Shown here piece by piece: positions 13,252-20,852 of a stretch of 64,000 nucleotides of DNA. Origin of the DNA: Candidatus Aminicenantota bacterium (GTDB lineage Bacteria > Acidobacteriota > Aminicenantia > Aminicenantales > Saccharicenantaceae); contig JACIYI010000002.1 in the NCBI GenBank assembly GCA_014360005.1, positions 186,001 through 250,000 on the forward strand. The letters run 5' to 3'. Within the stretch, counting starts at the first letter, position 1; each line of letters starts with the position of its first letter. A model generated the notes under the pieces. That model saw nothing but the letters and a program-made list of their open reading frames with translations. It did no database searches and was not told the DNA's origin. Position numbers and translations under genes: made by a program.

Positions 13252-15345
13252 ATGGAACAAGATGCACAAAAAGTGACAGCCATCAGCGCCGAAGACATGG
13301 CTGTGGTTGAACAGGAATTACTTCGGACCAACCGTCCGCTGTTGACGGCTGAGCTGGCGGAAAAACTGGCTTTTGCCAAGACGGCCAGCCAGCGAAACCA
13401 GCCGGTCAAAATCTACGACCCCTATGCCCGTTATGAGGTAGGAGATTTCATCTATAAAGAATATGATGAGAGCCTGCAGGTGGGCAGCAAGGTTACCGAA
13501 CACTTCCAGGGCGGGGTGGTATTAAAAGTCATCAACAAAATCAATTATCCCAGCTACCAGTGCGAGATGCTGGAAGTGGATTATGACGGGGGTGGCACCT
13601 TCCGTAAATACATTGATTACATGAAGAAAACCAGGACCCAGGTTCTGTTGCCTTCCAACCTGGAAAATAAAGCCCTGGAACCGGCCACCCTGAATCATGA
13701 CCAGGACCCGCGGTTGACTGAGCTGCCGTTGACCGAAAAAGACCTGAAGACCCTGGAGAGAAATCTGCGTAAGGCTCTGGCCTCTTCCGACATCTTTTTC
13801 GGCTGGAATGATTACTGGCAGCTTCAGTCCAAGAAGCCGGAAATTGGTGAGGATAAGATTAAAGACATCCAGGCGGCCCTGGCCGGGTCCATCCACTCCG
13901 AATCAACCCAGAACCTGGTTCGGCAGCATTTTAACCTGGAACCATCCTCCGACCTGTTTGAGCTCTATTGCCTGGCCCTAAACCACTTGCTGGAAAAGAA
14001 ATACCGGCGGGAATTCACCTGCCTGTCCACCAGCCACTGGGGCAAATGGCACCTGAAGAGCGTTCTGAATAATCTACCGGCCGGATTGCCCATCTCGGCA
14101 GTGCCGGTGGTCGTGCCAGACCTGGGTGAGGTGGAGGGATTGCAGCACACCAGAGTGGAAAAATTCCCTTTCAAGGTCTATCTGACCTGGCGGGAAATCC
14201 TGTCCGGAGCCATCCGGGTTCCCAGGAGCCTCAGCCGGGAATTCAATTCCCGTGAGTACCATCTGGTTGACGATGAAGACGGTAAGGTCTATACCGTTTA
14301 CTATTTCCCGGAGGGCAATTACCTGCTGGGGCTGGCCGATTATTTCCGGGTCAACAACATACCTCAGGGGACCAGCCTGACCCTGGATAAGAAGGGTCAG
14401 GACCAGCTGACCTTCTGGATAAAAAAGTCCAAGAAAAAAACTGCTACCATTTACCTGGAATATGACCGGGACAGCGGCCGATTTATTCTTAGCGGCCAGG
14501 AAATCTACACTCTGGCTATGCCTAACAAGAGCATCTTTCTGGAGAAAGAAGTGGTTTCCCGCTTGCTGCAGCTATATGAGGAAGTCGAGAACCTGGACCT
14601 GCGCCAGCTGCTGGTGAAAATCCTGACCTCCCCCGAGCTCACCGGTAATACCCGCTCCCTTCACTTTCTCCGGGCTTATCACATGGTTGATCTGCTGAAG
14701 CCGGCCACGGCCGAGGATGTGGAATACGTCCTTAACGCCGCCCCCGAGTTCGTGGCCTCAGAAAAGAAAGAGGGTATGTATTATTACCAGGAAGTTAAAG
14801 TCCCGGAAGAAGCGGTGCTGGAAGAAGAAGCCAGGGCCGAAGCTTCCCTGCTGTCATCTCTGGCCGAACAGCTGGTTTCGGGCGAGGCGGCTGAAACCGA
14901 AGTGGCGGTGCCCGAAGCTATGACCAGGCCCGAGGTTCCGGCCGAAACCGCAGCCGCGGAAGTGGAGGCTCCATCCGCCGGAGCCGAGCCGGAGATTCAG
15001 GTCCGCCTCGAGCCGCTGAAGAAAGAAAAAGAAAAAGAGAAAGCAAAGCCGCCCAAGAAGAAAGCCAAGGTTGTGGAAAAAGGTCCTAAGCCCAAGAAGA
15101 GCGAGCGCCGGGTTATAGAAGAAAAGATCATGGAAGAGGAATCAGAAATTGAAGCTCTGGAGGCCATCAAAGCCCAGGAAGAAGAGCTGGAGGTTGCGGC
15201 CGAAGGCGGGGAAGAAGCCATCCCGGTGGAAATTGAGGTGGCCAAGGAAGAGCCCAAGTTCGGTTTCTTCGCCGAGATGCTGAAGTCGGCCCTGAGCAAG
15301 AAGCAGCCAGGCCAGGAAGAAGAGGAAGATAAAGAAAAGGAATAA
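13252..15345 (+). CDS. Uncharacterised 697-residue protein with Lys/Glu tail
   Basis: I do not recognise this protein. An N-terminal helical segment (about 10-55) resembles a winged-helix or HARE-HTH module. It is followed by a strand-rich part (about 60-130, YEVGDFIYKEYDESLQVGS... then KKTRTQVLLPSN), a helical middle, and a second strand-rich block at about 325-400 (IRVPRSLSREF ... NYLLGLADYFRVNNIPQGT) that faintly recalls AbrB/B3-like barrels. After about residue 515 the chain is low-complexity acidic, Ala/Pro-rich, then Lys-rich and acidic again. No signal peptide or membrane segment: a cytoplasmic, perhaps nucleic-acid-binding, protein. It begins 3 nt after ornithine carbamoyltransferase and is clearly coupled to it. 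Confidence 0.85.
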   Translation: MEQDAQKVTAISAEDMAVVEQELLRTNRPLLTAELAEKLAFAKTASQRNQPVKIYDPYARYEVGDFIYKEYDESLQVGSKVTEHFQGGVVLKVINKINYPSYQCEMLEVDYDGGGTFRKYIDYMKKTRTQVLLPSNLENKALEPATLNHDQDPRLTELPLTEKDLKTLERNLRKALASSDIFFGWNDYWQLQSKKPEIGEDKIKDIQAALAGSIHSESTQNLVRQHFNLEPSSDLFELYCLALNHLLEKKYRREFTCLSTSHWGKWHLKSVLNNLPAGLPISAVPVVVPDLGEVEGLQHTRVEKFPFKVYLTWREILSGAIRVPRSLSREFNSREYHLVDDEDGKVYTVYYFPEGNYLLGLADYFRVNNIPQGTSLTLDKKGQDQLTFWIKKSKKKTATIYLEYDRDSGRFILSGQEIYTLAMPNKSIFLEKEVVSRLLQLYEEVENLDLRQLLVKILTSPELTGNTRSLHFLRAYHMVDLLKPATAEDVEYVLNAAPEFVASEKKEGMYYYQEVKVPEEAVLEEEARAEASLLSSLAEQLVSGEAAETEVAVPEAMTRPEVPAETAAAEVEAPSAGAEPEIQVRLEPLKKEKEKEKAKPPKKKAKVVEKGPKPKKSERRVIEEKIMEEESEIEALEAIKAQEEELEVAAEGGEEAIPVEIEVAKEEPKFGFFAEMLKSALSKKQPGQEEEEDKEKE

Positions 15346-15359
15346 ACAACCGGTTAAAT

Positions 15360-15376
15360 CCTACTAATATAGTAGG
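15360..15376. repeat. Inverted repeat between convergent genes
   Basis: CCTACT-AATAT-AGTAGG, a perfect 6-bp stem with a 5-nt loop, in the 65-nt gap between the convergent genes ending at 15345 and 15411. There is no T-tract, so it is at best a weak or factor-dependent terminator. Confidence 0.4.
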
Positions 15377-15410
15377 AAATGAAGGCATCCGCCTTTGCGG
15401 CCAGAGTGGT

Positions 15411-16505
15411 TCAGATTATCAGCCTTCGGTTTCCCAGCCGGCGGGTCAGCCCCAGTTCGTCCAGGAATTCCAGAAGGGGGATGGCATATTTTCGGGTCAG
15501 GCCGGTCAGGCGTTTGAAATCGCCGACGCTGAGTTCCCGTTGGCCGCGGTTTTTCAGTTCAGCCAGCTGGTTCTTCAGGCTTTCCAGCCAGTCAGCGTGC
15601 AGCAGGAATCCCTCCCGGCTTTTGACTATCTTTTTCTGCTTCAGCAGCAGGTCCAGCAGGGTGTTGAGCCGGCTGGGGTGGAGCTTGAATTTTTTTGACA
15701 GCTCCTCAAAGGATGAAGAAGAAAATTTTTCCTGGCGCAGCAGTTGTTCGATGGTTTCCATGACTGCCGCCTCTTCCGCCGCCAGCCTGGTCTGGAAGCT
15801 GCTTAGGGACACCAGGTTGCCGCTCAAGACCAAGCGGCCGTCCCTGGCCAGACGGTTCAGGGCCAGGAGCATTACCGGCCGGGACAGGCCGAATCTCTCT
15901 TTCAATTTTTTCAGGGGAACTCCGCTTTCGGCCGGTCTTTTCTGGTGGTAGCTTTCAACGTAGCCGGCAATTTTATCGACCAGGAAGCTGAAGCTGCGCT
16001 GGCTAAGGATGAAAAGCGGCGAGAATTCAAGAATATAGACCTGGCCTTCCTTTTCCAGCTCCATGGACAATCGGCGCAGCTCAGCCGGGGTCAGGCGGCA
16101 GAAATTGACCAGGTCCTCCTGCCTCAGGCCGCGGAGACCGGCCTCGTCGGCCAGGGCCAGGAGCATCTCCCCGGCCGGCCCGGCCAGCCGGTCCAGCCAG
16201 GCTATCAGTTTCTCTTCCTTTTTCTTCTTAAGTCGGTCAGCTCCCGGACAGATCACCCGCAATTCAATCTTCTTTTCTCCCCTGGTAGGCCTGAAGGACA
16301 GTCGCTGGTTCCAGGCCGGTTCTTCTGGCAGCCTGGTCGCCACCAGGCAGTAGGGCTGGCCGGTACGGTATGAGGTCATAGCTGTTGTCCGGATAGAAGC
16401 CGGATAATGGCGCCCGGTAAGAGTCAACTGTCCGGTCTGTTCCTGCTCGCGGGGCAGGTTGGCCCGCTGGGCAGCGGCATAAAAGCGGGTCTCGGTTAGC
16501 TTCAT
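15411..16505 (-). CDS. SelB C-terminal-like protein lacking the GTPase domain
   Basis: 364 residues. The last two thirds match the winged-helix repeats of selenocysteine elongation factor SelB, ending LSVGDFKRLTGLTRKYAIPLLEFLDELGLTRRLGNRRLI, the classical SelB C-terminus. The first 120 residues resemble the end of the SelB beta-barrel and linker (ATRLPEEPAWNQ ... GADRLKKKKEEKLIAWLDRL). The N-terminal EF-Tu-like GTPase domain is absent, and only 25 nt separate this gene from rnr upstream, so it is not encoded just ahead. This is either half of a split SelB or a SelB-derived RNA-binding protein with a new role. No selC, selA or Sec-type TGA is visible here. Confidence 0.75.
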   Translation of the reverse strand: MKLTETRFYAAAQRANLPREQEQTGQLTLTGRHYPASIRTTAMTSYRTGQPYCLVATRLPEEPAWNQRLSFRPTRGEKKIELRVICPGADRLKKKKEEKLIAWLDRLAGPAGEMLLALADEAGLRGLRQEDLVNFCRLTPAELRRLSMELEKEGQVYILEFSPLFILSQRSFSFLVDKIAGYVESYHQKRPAESGVPLKKLKERFGLSRPVMLLALNRLARDGRLVLSGNLVSLSSFQTRLAAEEAAVMETIEQLLRQEKFSSSSFEELSKKFKLHPSRLNTLLDLLLKQKKIVKSREGFLLHADWLESLKNQLAELKNRGQRELSVGDFKRLTGLTRKYAIPLLEFLDELGLTRRLGNRRLII

Positions 16506-16530
16506 TTTTTCCCGGTTCTTAACTCATATC

Positions 16531-18588
16531 TTACTGTCCGGCCAGCACAAATTCCACTTTTTTCAGCAGCGGATTGCAGCTGGTCAGCACCACCCGAATT
16601 CTGTCACCCAGGGAGAAGGTGGTGCCGGTGTGCCGACCGCTCAGGACTCTCTCGTTTTTGCGCAGAAAGAAATCATCGCCCAGAGCTGAATAGGGCACCA
16701 GCCCGCCGATAAAATAATCGTCCAGTTCCACCACCAGGCCAGCCCGGTTGATGTCGGTGATTATCCCCAAAAATTCCTGGCCTAGCTTGTTCTTCAGCAG
16801 CCGCAGTATCCTCCATTCGATGAGCGATCGCTCGGCTTCATCGGCAATCCGTTCCCGCTGCGAACAATGCAGGGCGATTTCGGCCAGCGGCAGCGGCCTG
16901 GGTTTCCGGCCGCGCAGGGCTCGCTTCAGCAGCCGATGAATGACCAGGTCGGGATAGCGCCGGATGGGCGAGGTGAAATGAGTGTAGGCGGTTTGGGCCA
17001 GGCCGAAGTGGCCACAGTTTTCATCCGAGTAAACGGCCAGTCGCAGGGAACGCAGCACCTGAATGGTAATGAATTTCTCTTCCGGCCGGCCTTTAAATTC
17101 TTCGATTATTTTTTGCAGGTCGGAAGATTTGACCTGACTGGAGCGGGGCAGGTTGAGGCCGAAGTGGACGAGCAGGTTCCGCAACTTTTCCAGGTCGGAC
17201 CGGGCCGGGGCCGGATGGACCCGGTAGAGACAGGGGTGCTGAAGCTCGGTCAGGTAGTTGGCCACGGCCACGTTAGCCATCAGCATGAATTCTTCAATCA
17301 GGCAGTGGGCTTCATTGCGCTCGGATGGGGCCACGGCTGTTAGCAGACCTTCCTGGTAAACCAGTTCCGGTTCCAGCAGGTCAAAATCCAGGCTGCCCTG
17401 TTTCAGCCTCCTGTTCTTTAGGATTCTGGCCAGCTCCCTCATGTCCATCAGGTCAGCCAGGATGTGCCGGTAGCGGTTCTGCTCCTCCAGGTCGCCCTGG
17501 AAAATCTTGAAGACTGAGGTGTAGGTCAGGCGTTCGACGGTCTGAATGACAGAGGGATGAAAGTCGGACCGGACCACATTGCCTTTCCGGTCAATCTCCA
17601 GCAGGGCCGAAACCGTCAACCTCGGCACTCTGGGCCGCAGGCTGCAGAGGTTGTTGGATAGCTTTTCCGGCAGCATCGGCAGAGTCAGGTCGGGGAAGTA
17701 AACGCTCGTTCCCCTGAGGTAAGCCTCCCGGTCAAGGGCCATGCCAGGCTTCACGTAGTGGGAGACATCGGCAATGTGAACGCCGAGCAGGAAGTGTCCG
17801 TTGGGCAGTTTTCTGAGGCTGACGGCATCGTCGAAATCCTGGGCTTTTTCTCCGTCGATAGTGACAGTGGGCCAGTTCCGGTAATCAACCCGATTCTGCA
17901 GGTCTTCCGGTCGAGGCTGCTCGGGCAGGCTATCCGCTTCGGCCAGAACATCTTCCGGAAATTCCTGGCGCAGGTTGTGCTGGTTGATGACTACCTGCAG
18001 GTCAACTCCGGGTTCATCCTGATAACCGAGTACCCGCACCAGCTCCAGGGAAGACCGGTTCAGCTCCACGATCTGTCCCGGTCGGGGTTTCTTCCGACCC
18101 TTGATTTTAACTGGCAGGGCTTCTTCAAACAGGGTGTCCATCGGCAGCACAAAGGGCTGGTAATTTATTTCCAGGAAGACCCCGTAGAGCGAGGTCCGAC
18201 CTTTTTTCAGAATTCTGACAATTCGGCCTTCTGGTTTTCCGGCCAGTCCTTTTTCTCTGATGATAACCTCGACCAGGTCTCCGGTGACTGCTCCGGCTGT
18301 CTGCTGAGGCGGAATGAAAATGTCCTGGGTGCCCTGGTCCGGGTTTTCCGGGGTGACGAAACCGAAGCCGCGCGGGTTCAGGGAAAAGATTCCCCTGACC
18401 GTGGCCGAAGGAATCACCCGGTTGACCCTGTCTCCCATCATTTTCAGCAAGCCTTTTTTTTCCAGATACCTCAGAGTTCCGGTCAGTTTCCTTCTTTCTT
18501 TCTTGTTCAGGTTAAGGGCCCGGATAAGCCGGTTGAGACTCACCGGCCGGTCGCTTTTTTTGATAAATTCAATAATTTTTGTTTCCAT
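16531..18588 (-). CDS. rnr: Ribonuclease R
   Basis: 685-residue 3'-5' exoribonuclease that degrades structured RNA. Domains in order: N-terminal helix-turn-helix (about 1-60), OB/cold-shock domains, the RNB catalytic core with the metal aspartates in TIDGEKAQDFDDAVSL, HFTSPIRRYPDLVIHRLLKR near the C-terminal side of the core, and an S1 domain (EFLGIITDINRAGLVVEL). The long basic tail of E. coli RNase R is absent. It lies between a 214-residue unknown gene and the SelB-tail gene on one strand with short gaps, so these three are probably co-transcribed. Confidence 0.96.
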   Translation of the reverse strand: METKIIEFIKKSDRPVSLNRLIRALNLNKKERRKLTGTLRYLEKKGLLKMMGDRVNRVIPSATVRGIFSLNPRGFGFVTPENPDQGTQDIFIPPQQTAGAVTGDLVEVIIREKGLAGKPEGRIVRILKKGRTSLYGVFLEINYQPFVLPMDTLFEEALPVKIKGRKKPRPGQIVELNRSSLELVRVLGYQDEPGVDLQVVINQHNLRQEFPEDVLAEADSLPEQPRPEDLQNRVDYRNWPTVTIDGEKAQDFDDAVSLRKLPNGHFLLGVHIADVSHYVKPGMALDREAYLRGTSVYFPDLTLPMLPEKLSNNLCSLRPRVPRLTVSALLEIDRKGNVVRSDFHPSVIQTVERLTYTSVFKIFQGDLEEQNRYRHILADLMDMRELARILKNRRLKQGSLDFDLLEPELVYQEGLLTAVAPSERNEAHCLIEEFMLMANVAVANYLTELQHPCLYRVHPAPARSDLEKLRNLLVHFGLNLPRSSQVKSSDLQKIIEEFKGRPEEKFITIQVLRSLRLAVYSDENCGHFGLAQTAYTHFTSPIRRYPDLVIHRLLKRALRGRKPRPLPLAEIALHCSQRERIADEAERSLIEWRILRLLKNKLGQEFLGIITDINRAGLVVELDDYFIGGLVPYSALGDDFFLRKNERVLSGRHTGTTFSLGDRIRVVLTSCNPLLKKVEFVLAGQ

Positions 18589-18623
18589 AAAATATTTCCT
18601 TCTTTTAGTTATGTCTTTACTTA

Positions 18624-19265
18624 TCAGTAATAAAACAGGGCCAGGTGGGGAATCCGGAAAAGCTGGCGCTTGTTCTTGACCACCCCGGTATGCAGGATTT
18701 CTTCCAGCTGCTGGTCGCTGCGTCCGGGGTAATCTTTCCGGATAGCTCCCAGGAAGGCCTTTCTTTCTTCCTCAGGTGTTAGGTCCCAGAGGATGCGGTC
18801 CAGTTCTTCATCCAGGGTCTCCAGCCGGTCCTCGTCCGGCAGTTCAGCTTCCAGGCTGACCAGAGCCTGTTCCAGGACCTGGCGAACCGGCCCCAGGGAT
18901 TCAGGCAGACCGGGCAGGCAGGCTCTGACTTCCCGGCTGACAAGGGCAGCTTTCTGCTTCCTTTCCTGGTGCGGGGCGGCCTGCTGACCCACCAGCCTTT
19001 CCTGATGCTGGGCATAGGCTTTTAAGATTTCTTTCTCGCACTGGCTCAGGGAATAAATATTTCTTTTCCTTCTCCCGGCCAGCTTCCGGGCAAAGACTCT
19101 CTCTATGCCCTCAATGATTACTTCGAGCGGGATATTGAGCTTTTCCCACTCGGATATCAGGTCCAGGTCGCGCGGCGGCAGAAAAAATAGAGAGGTCTGG
19201 TGTTTCAGAAAAGTTCTGGCTATTTTCTGGTAGTAATCCTGGCGCCTGGCCCAATCTTCAGCCAT
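18624..19265 (-). CDS. Conserved-looking unknown protein (214 residues)
   Basis: Mostly helical, charged, no signal peptide. The N-terminal half (RRQDYYQKIARTFLKHQTSLFFLPPRDLDLISEWEKLNIPLEVIIEGIERVFARK) reads like a folded helical domain, followed by a Gln/Glu-rich link and a second helical part ending LFRIPHLALFYY. I cannot name a family. Start: ATG at 19265 shares its A with the coaX stop (TGATG), a tight coupling signal; a TTG one codon earlier is the alternative. Its place between coaX and rnr gives no firm hint of function. Confidence 0.8.
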   Translation of the reverse strand: MAEDWARRQDYYQKIARTFLKHQTSLFFLPPRDLDLISEWEKLNIPLEVIIEGIERVFARKLAGRRKRNIYSLSQCEKEILKAYAQHQERLVGQQAAPHQERKQKAALVSREVRACLPGLPESLGPVRQVLEQALVSLEAELPDEDRLETLDEELDRILWDLTPEEERKAFLGAIRKDYPGRSDQQLEEILHTGVVKNKRQLFRIPHLALFYY

Positions 19266-20047
19266 CAACTCTTTTTCTCCGCGGTCTTGTTCTTCTGATA
19301 AATCAAGCGCAGGCCCTGGAGCACCAGGTCTGGCTGGTGATGGTCTATTTCAGGAATATCACCGGACAGCAGCCCGGCCAGCCCTCCGGTGGCTATCACT
19401 TTGGGCCGGGAGGCCAGCTCCGAGGAAATCTGGGAGATGATATTTCTCACCAGTCCGACATAGCCGAAGTACAGTCCGGATTGCATGCTGCTGACGGTGG
19501 TCCGGCCGATGGCCGATTTCGGCTTGCGGACCTCAATTCGGGGCAACCTGGCTGTCCGCAGGTACAGGGCTTCGGCCGAGATTTGAATTCCGGGGGCGAT
19601 GGCTCCGCCCAGGTATTCGCCCCGTTCGGAGATGACATCAAAGGTGGTAGCTGTGCCGAAATCCACCACCAGGCAGGGCCCGCCGTATTTTTCGAAAGCC
19701 GCGCAGGCCACCACTATCCGGTCTGAACCGACTTCGGCCGGGTTCTCGTAAAGAATGGGAATCCCCGTTTTGATTCCGGGTCCGACCACCAGCGGTTTAA
19801 CCCGGAAAAATTTTTCGCAGGCGGCCTGGAAAACCGGGGTCAGGGGAGGGACCACTGAGGAAATTATGGCACCCTTTATTTTCTGGGCAGAAAACCGGCC
19901 ATGGGCCAGCAGACCGCTCAGCATGAACCCATACTCATCGGCCGTCTTTTCCCGGTCGCTCTTTATTTTCCAGTCGGCCAAAAGTTTCTTACCCTGGAAA
20001 AGACCCACCTCGGTAGTGGTATTGCCGATATCAAACACAATTAACAT
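19265..20047 (-). CDS. coaX: Type III pantothenate kinase
   Basis: 260-residue CoaX, the first step of coenzyme A synthesis in bacteria without the CoaA type. Of the ASKHA-fold motifs, the phosphate loop MLIVFDIGNTTTEVGLF opens the protein, GSDRIVVACAAFEKYGGPCLVVDFGTATTFDV carries the catalytic aspartate region, and LGGAIAPGI and ATGGLAGLL follow. Length is standard. It lies 20 nt after birA; the birA-coaX pair (biotin ligase, CoA) is common in bacteria and links two acyl-carrier cofactors. Confidence 0.95.
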   Translation of the reverse strand: MLIVFDIGNTTTEVGLFQGKKLLADWKIKSDREKTADEYGFMLSGLLAHGRFSAQKIKGAIISSVVPPLTPVFQAACEKFFRVKPLVVGPGIKTGIPILYENPAEVGSDRIVVACAAFEKYGGPCLVVDFGTATTFDVISERGEYLGGAIAPGIQISAEALYLRTARLPRIEVRKPKSAIGRTTVSSMQSGLYFGYVGLVRNIISQISSELASRPKVIATGGLAGLLSGDIPEIDHHQPDLVLQGLRLIYQKNKTAEKKS

Positions 20048-20067
20048 TTGTTTCTCCTGCAGTCGGT

Positions 20068-20832
20068 TTATGATAAAACCCTGACTATTTCTGAGGCGTG
20101 AAAAATTCTGGTCTCGGGACCGACTTTTAATTTAAGCCCGCCCCGTTCATCCAGCCCCTGGAACTCACCGGCCAGTTCTCCTTCTCTGGTTCTCAGGAGG
20201 AGTCGCTGACCGCGGTGGAATAATAATCTCCATTCGAAGCTTTTTAAGATAAAGTTAGTCTGCCCTTCTCCCAATTTATTATACCAGACTTTGAGCCTGG
20301 AACCAAGGAGGGCTAACAGCCTGTCCCTGTTCCAGCTCTTTCCTGTTATCAGATAAAGCGAGGTGGCCAGTCCTGATATCTCGGGCGGGAAATCAGCCTG
20401 CCGGTGGTTCAGGTTAAGGCCAATTCCGGCCACCACCCAGGTCGAAGGCTGCCCCGGGCCGCCCGCTTCGCACAGGATGCCCCCGATTTTTTTCCCGCGG
20501 TGCACCAGGTCGTTGGGCCACTTCAGCTTGACTTTTACCCCTGATAATTCTTCCAGGGCCTCAGCCGCGGCCAGGCCGGCGACCACCGGGAGCAGATTAA
20601 GGCAGGAGGTGGTCGGTCGAAGTAGAAAAGAAATATACAGGCCCTTTCCCCGGGCTGAGTGCCAGCTCCGGCCTTTAGTTCCACGCCCGGAAATCTGTTC
20701 CCCGGCCAGGACGGCCGTCCCTTCGGGAAAGTTTAGTCCGGCCAGACGCCGGGCGAAATCCATGGTGGAAAAGGCCAGGGAAAAGATGAACAAGGGGTGG
20801 CCGAAGCGGTAATCCTCTGATAAAACTGACAT
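20068..20832 (-). CDS. birA: Biotin--[acetyl-CoA carboxylase] ligase, group I
   Basis: Attaches biotin to carboxylase carrier domains. The adenylate loop GRGTKGRSWHSARGKGLYIS and the LKWPNDLVHRGKKIGGILCE block are intact, and a small C-terminal SH3-like domain follows. The DNA-binding N-terminal domain of bifunctional BirA is missing, so this form should not repress biotin genes. Start: ATG at 20832; a GTG three codons earlier (20841) is equally open and neither has a strong Shine-Dalgarno. It lies just after valS. Confidence 0.92.
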   Translation of the reverse strand: MSVLSEDYRFGHPLFIFSLAFSTMDFARRLAGLNFPEGTAVLAGEQISGRGTKGRSWHSARGKGLYISFLLRPTTSCLNLLPVVAGLAAAEALEELSGVKVKLKWPNDLVHRGKKIGGILCEAGGPGQPSTWVVAGIGLNLNHRQADFPPEISGLATSLYLITGKSWNRDRLLALLGSRLKVWYNKLGEGQTNFILKSFEWRLLFHRGQRLLLRTREGELAGEFQGLDERGGLKLKVGPETRIFHASEIVRVLS

Positions 20833-20852
20833 CTTAACCACAGGTCAAAGAA

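Noticed and set aside
15411..16505. A complete selB gene
   Set aside because: No GTPase motifs (P-loop, DxxG, NKxD) are present, and rnr occupies the upstream sequence.
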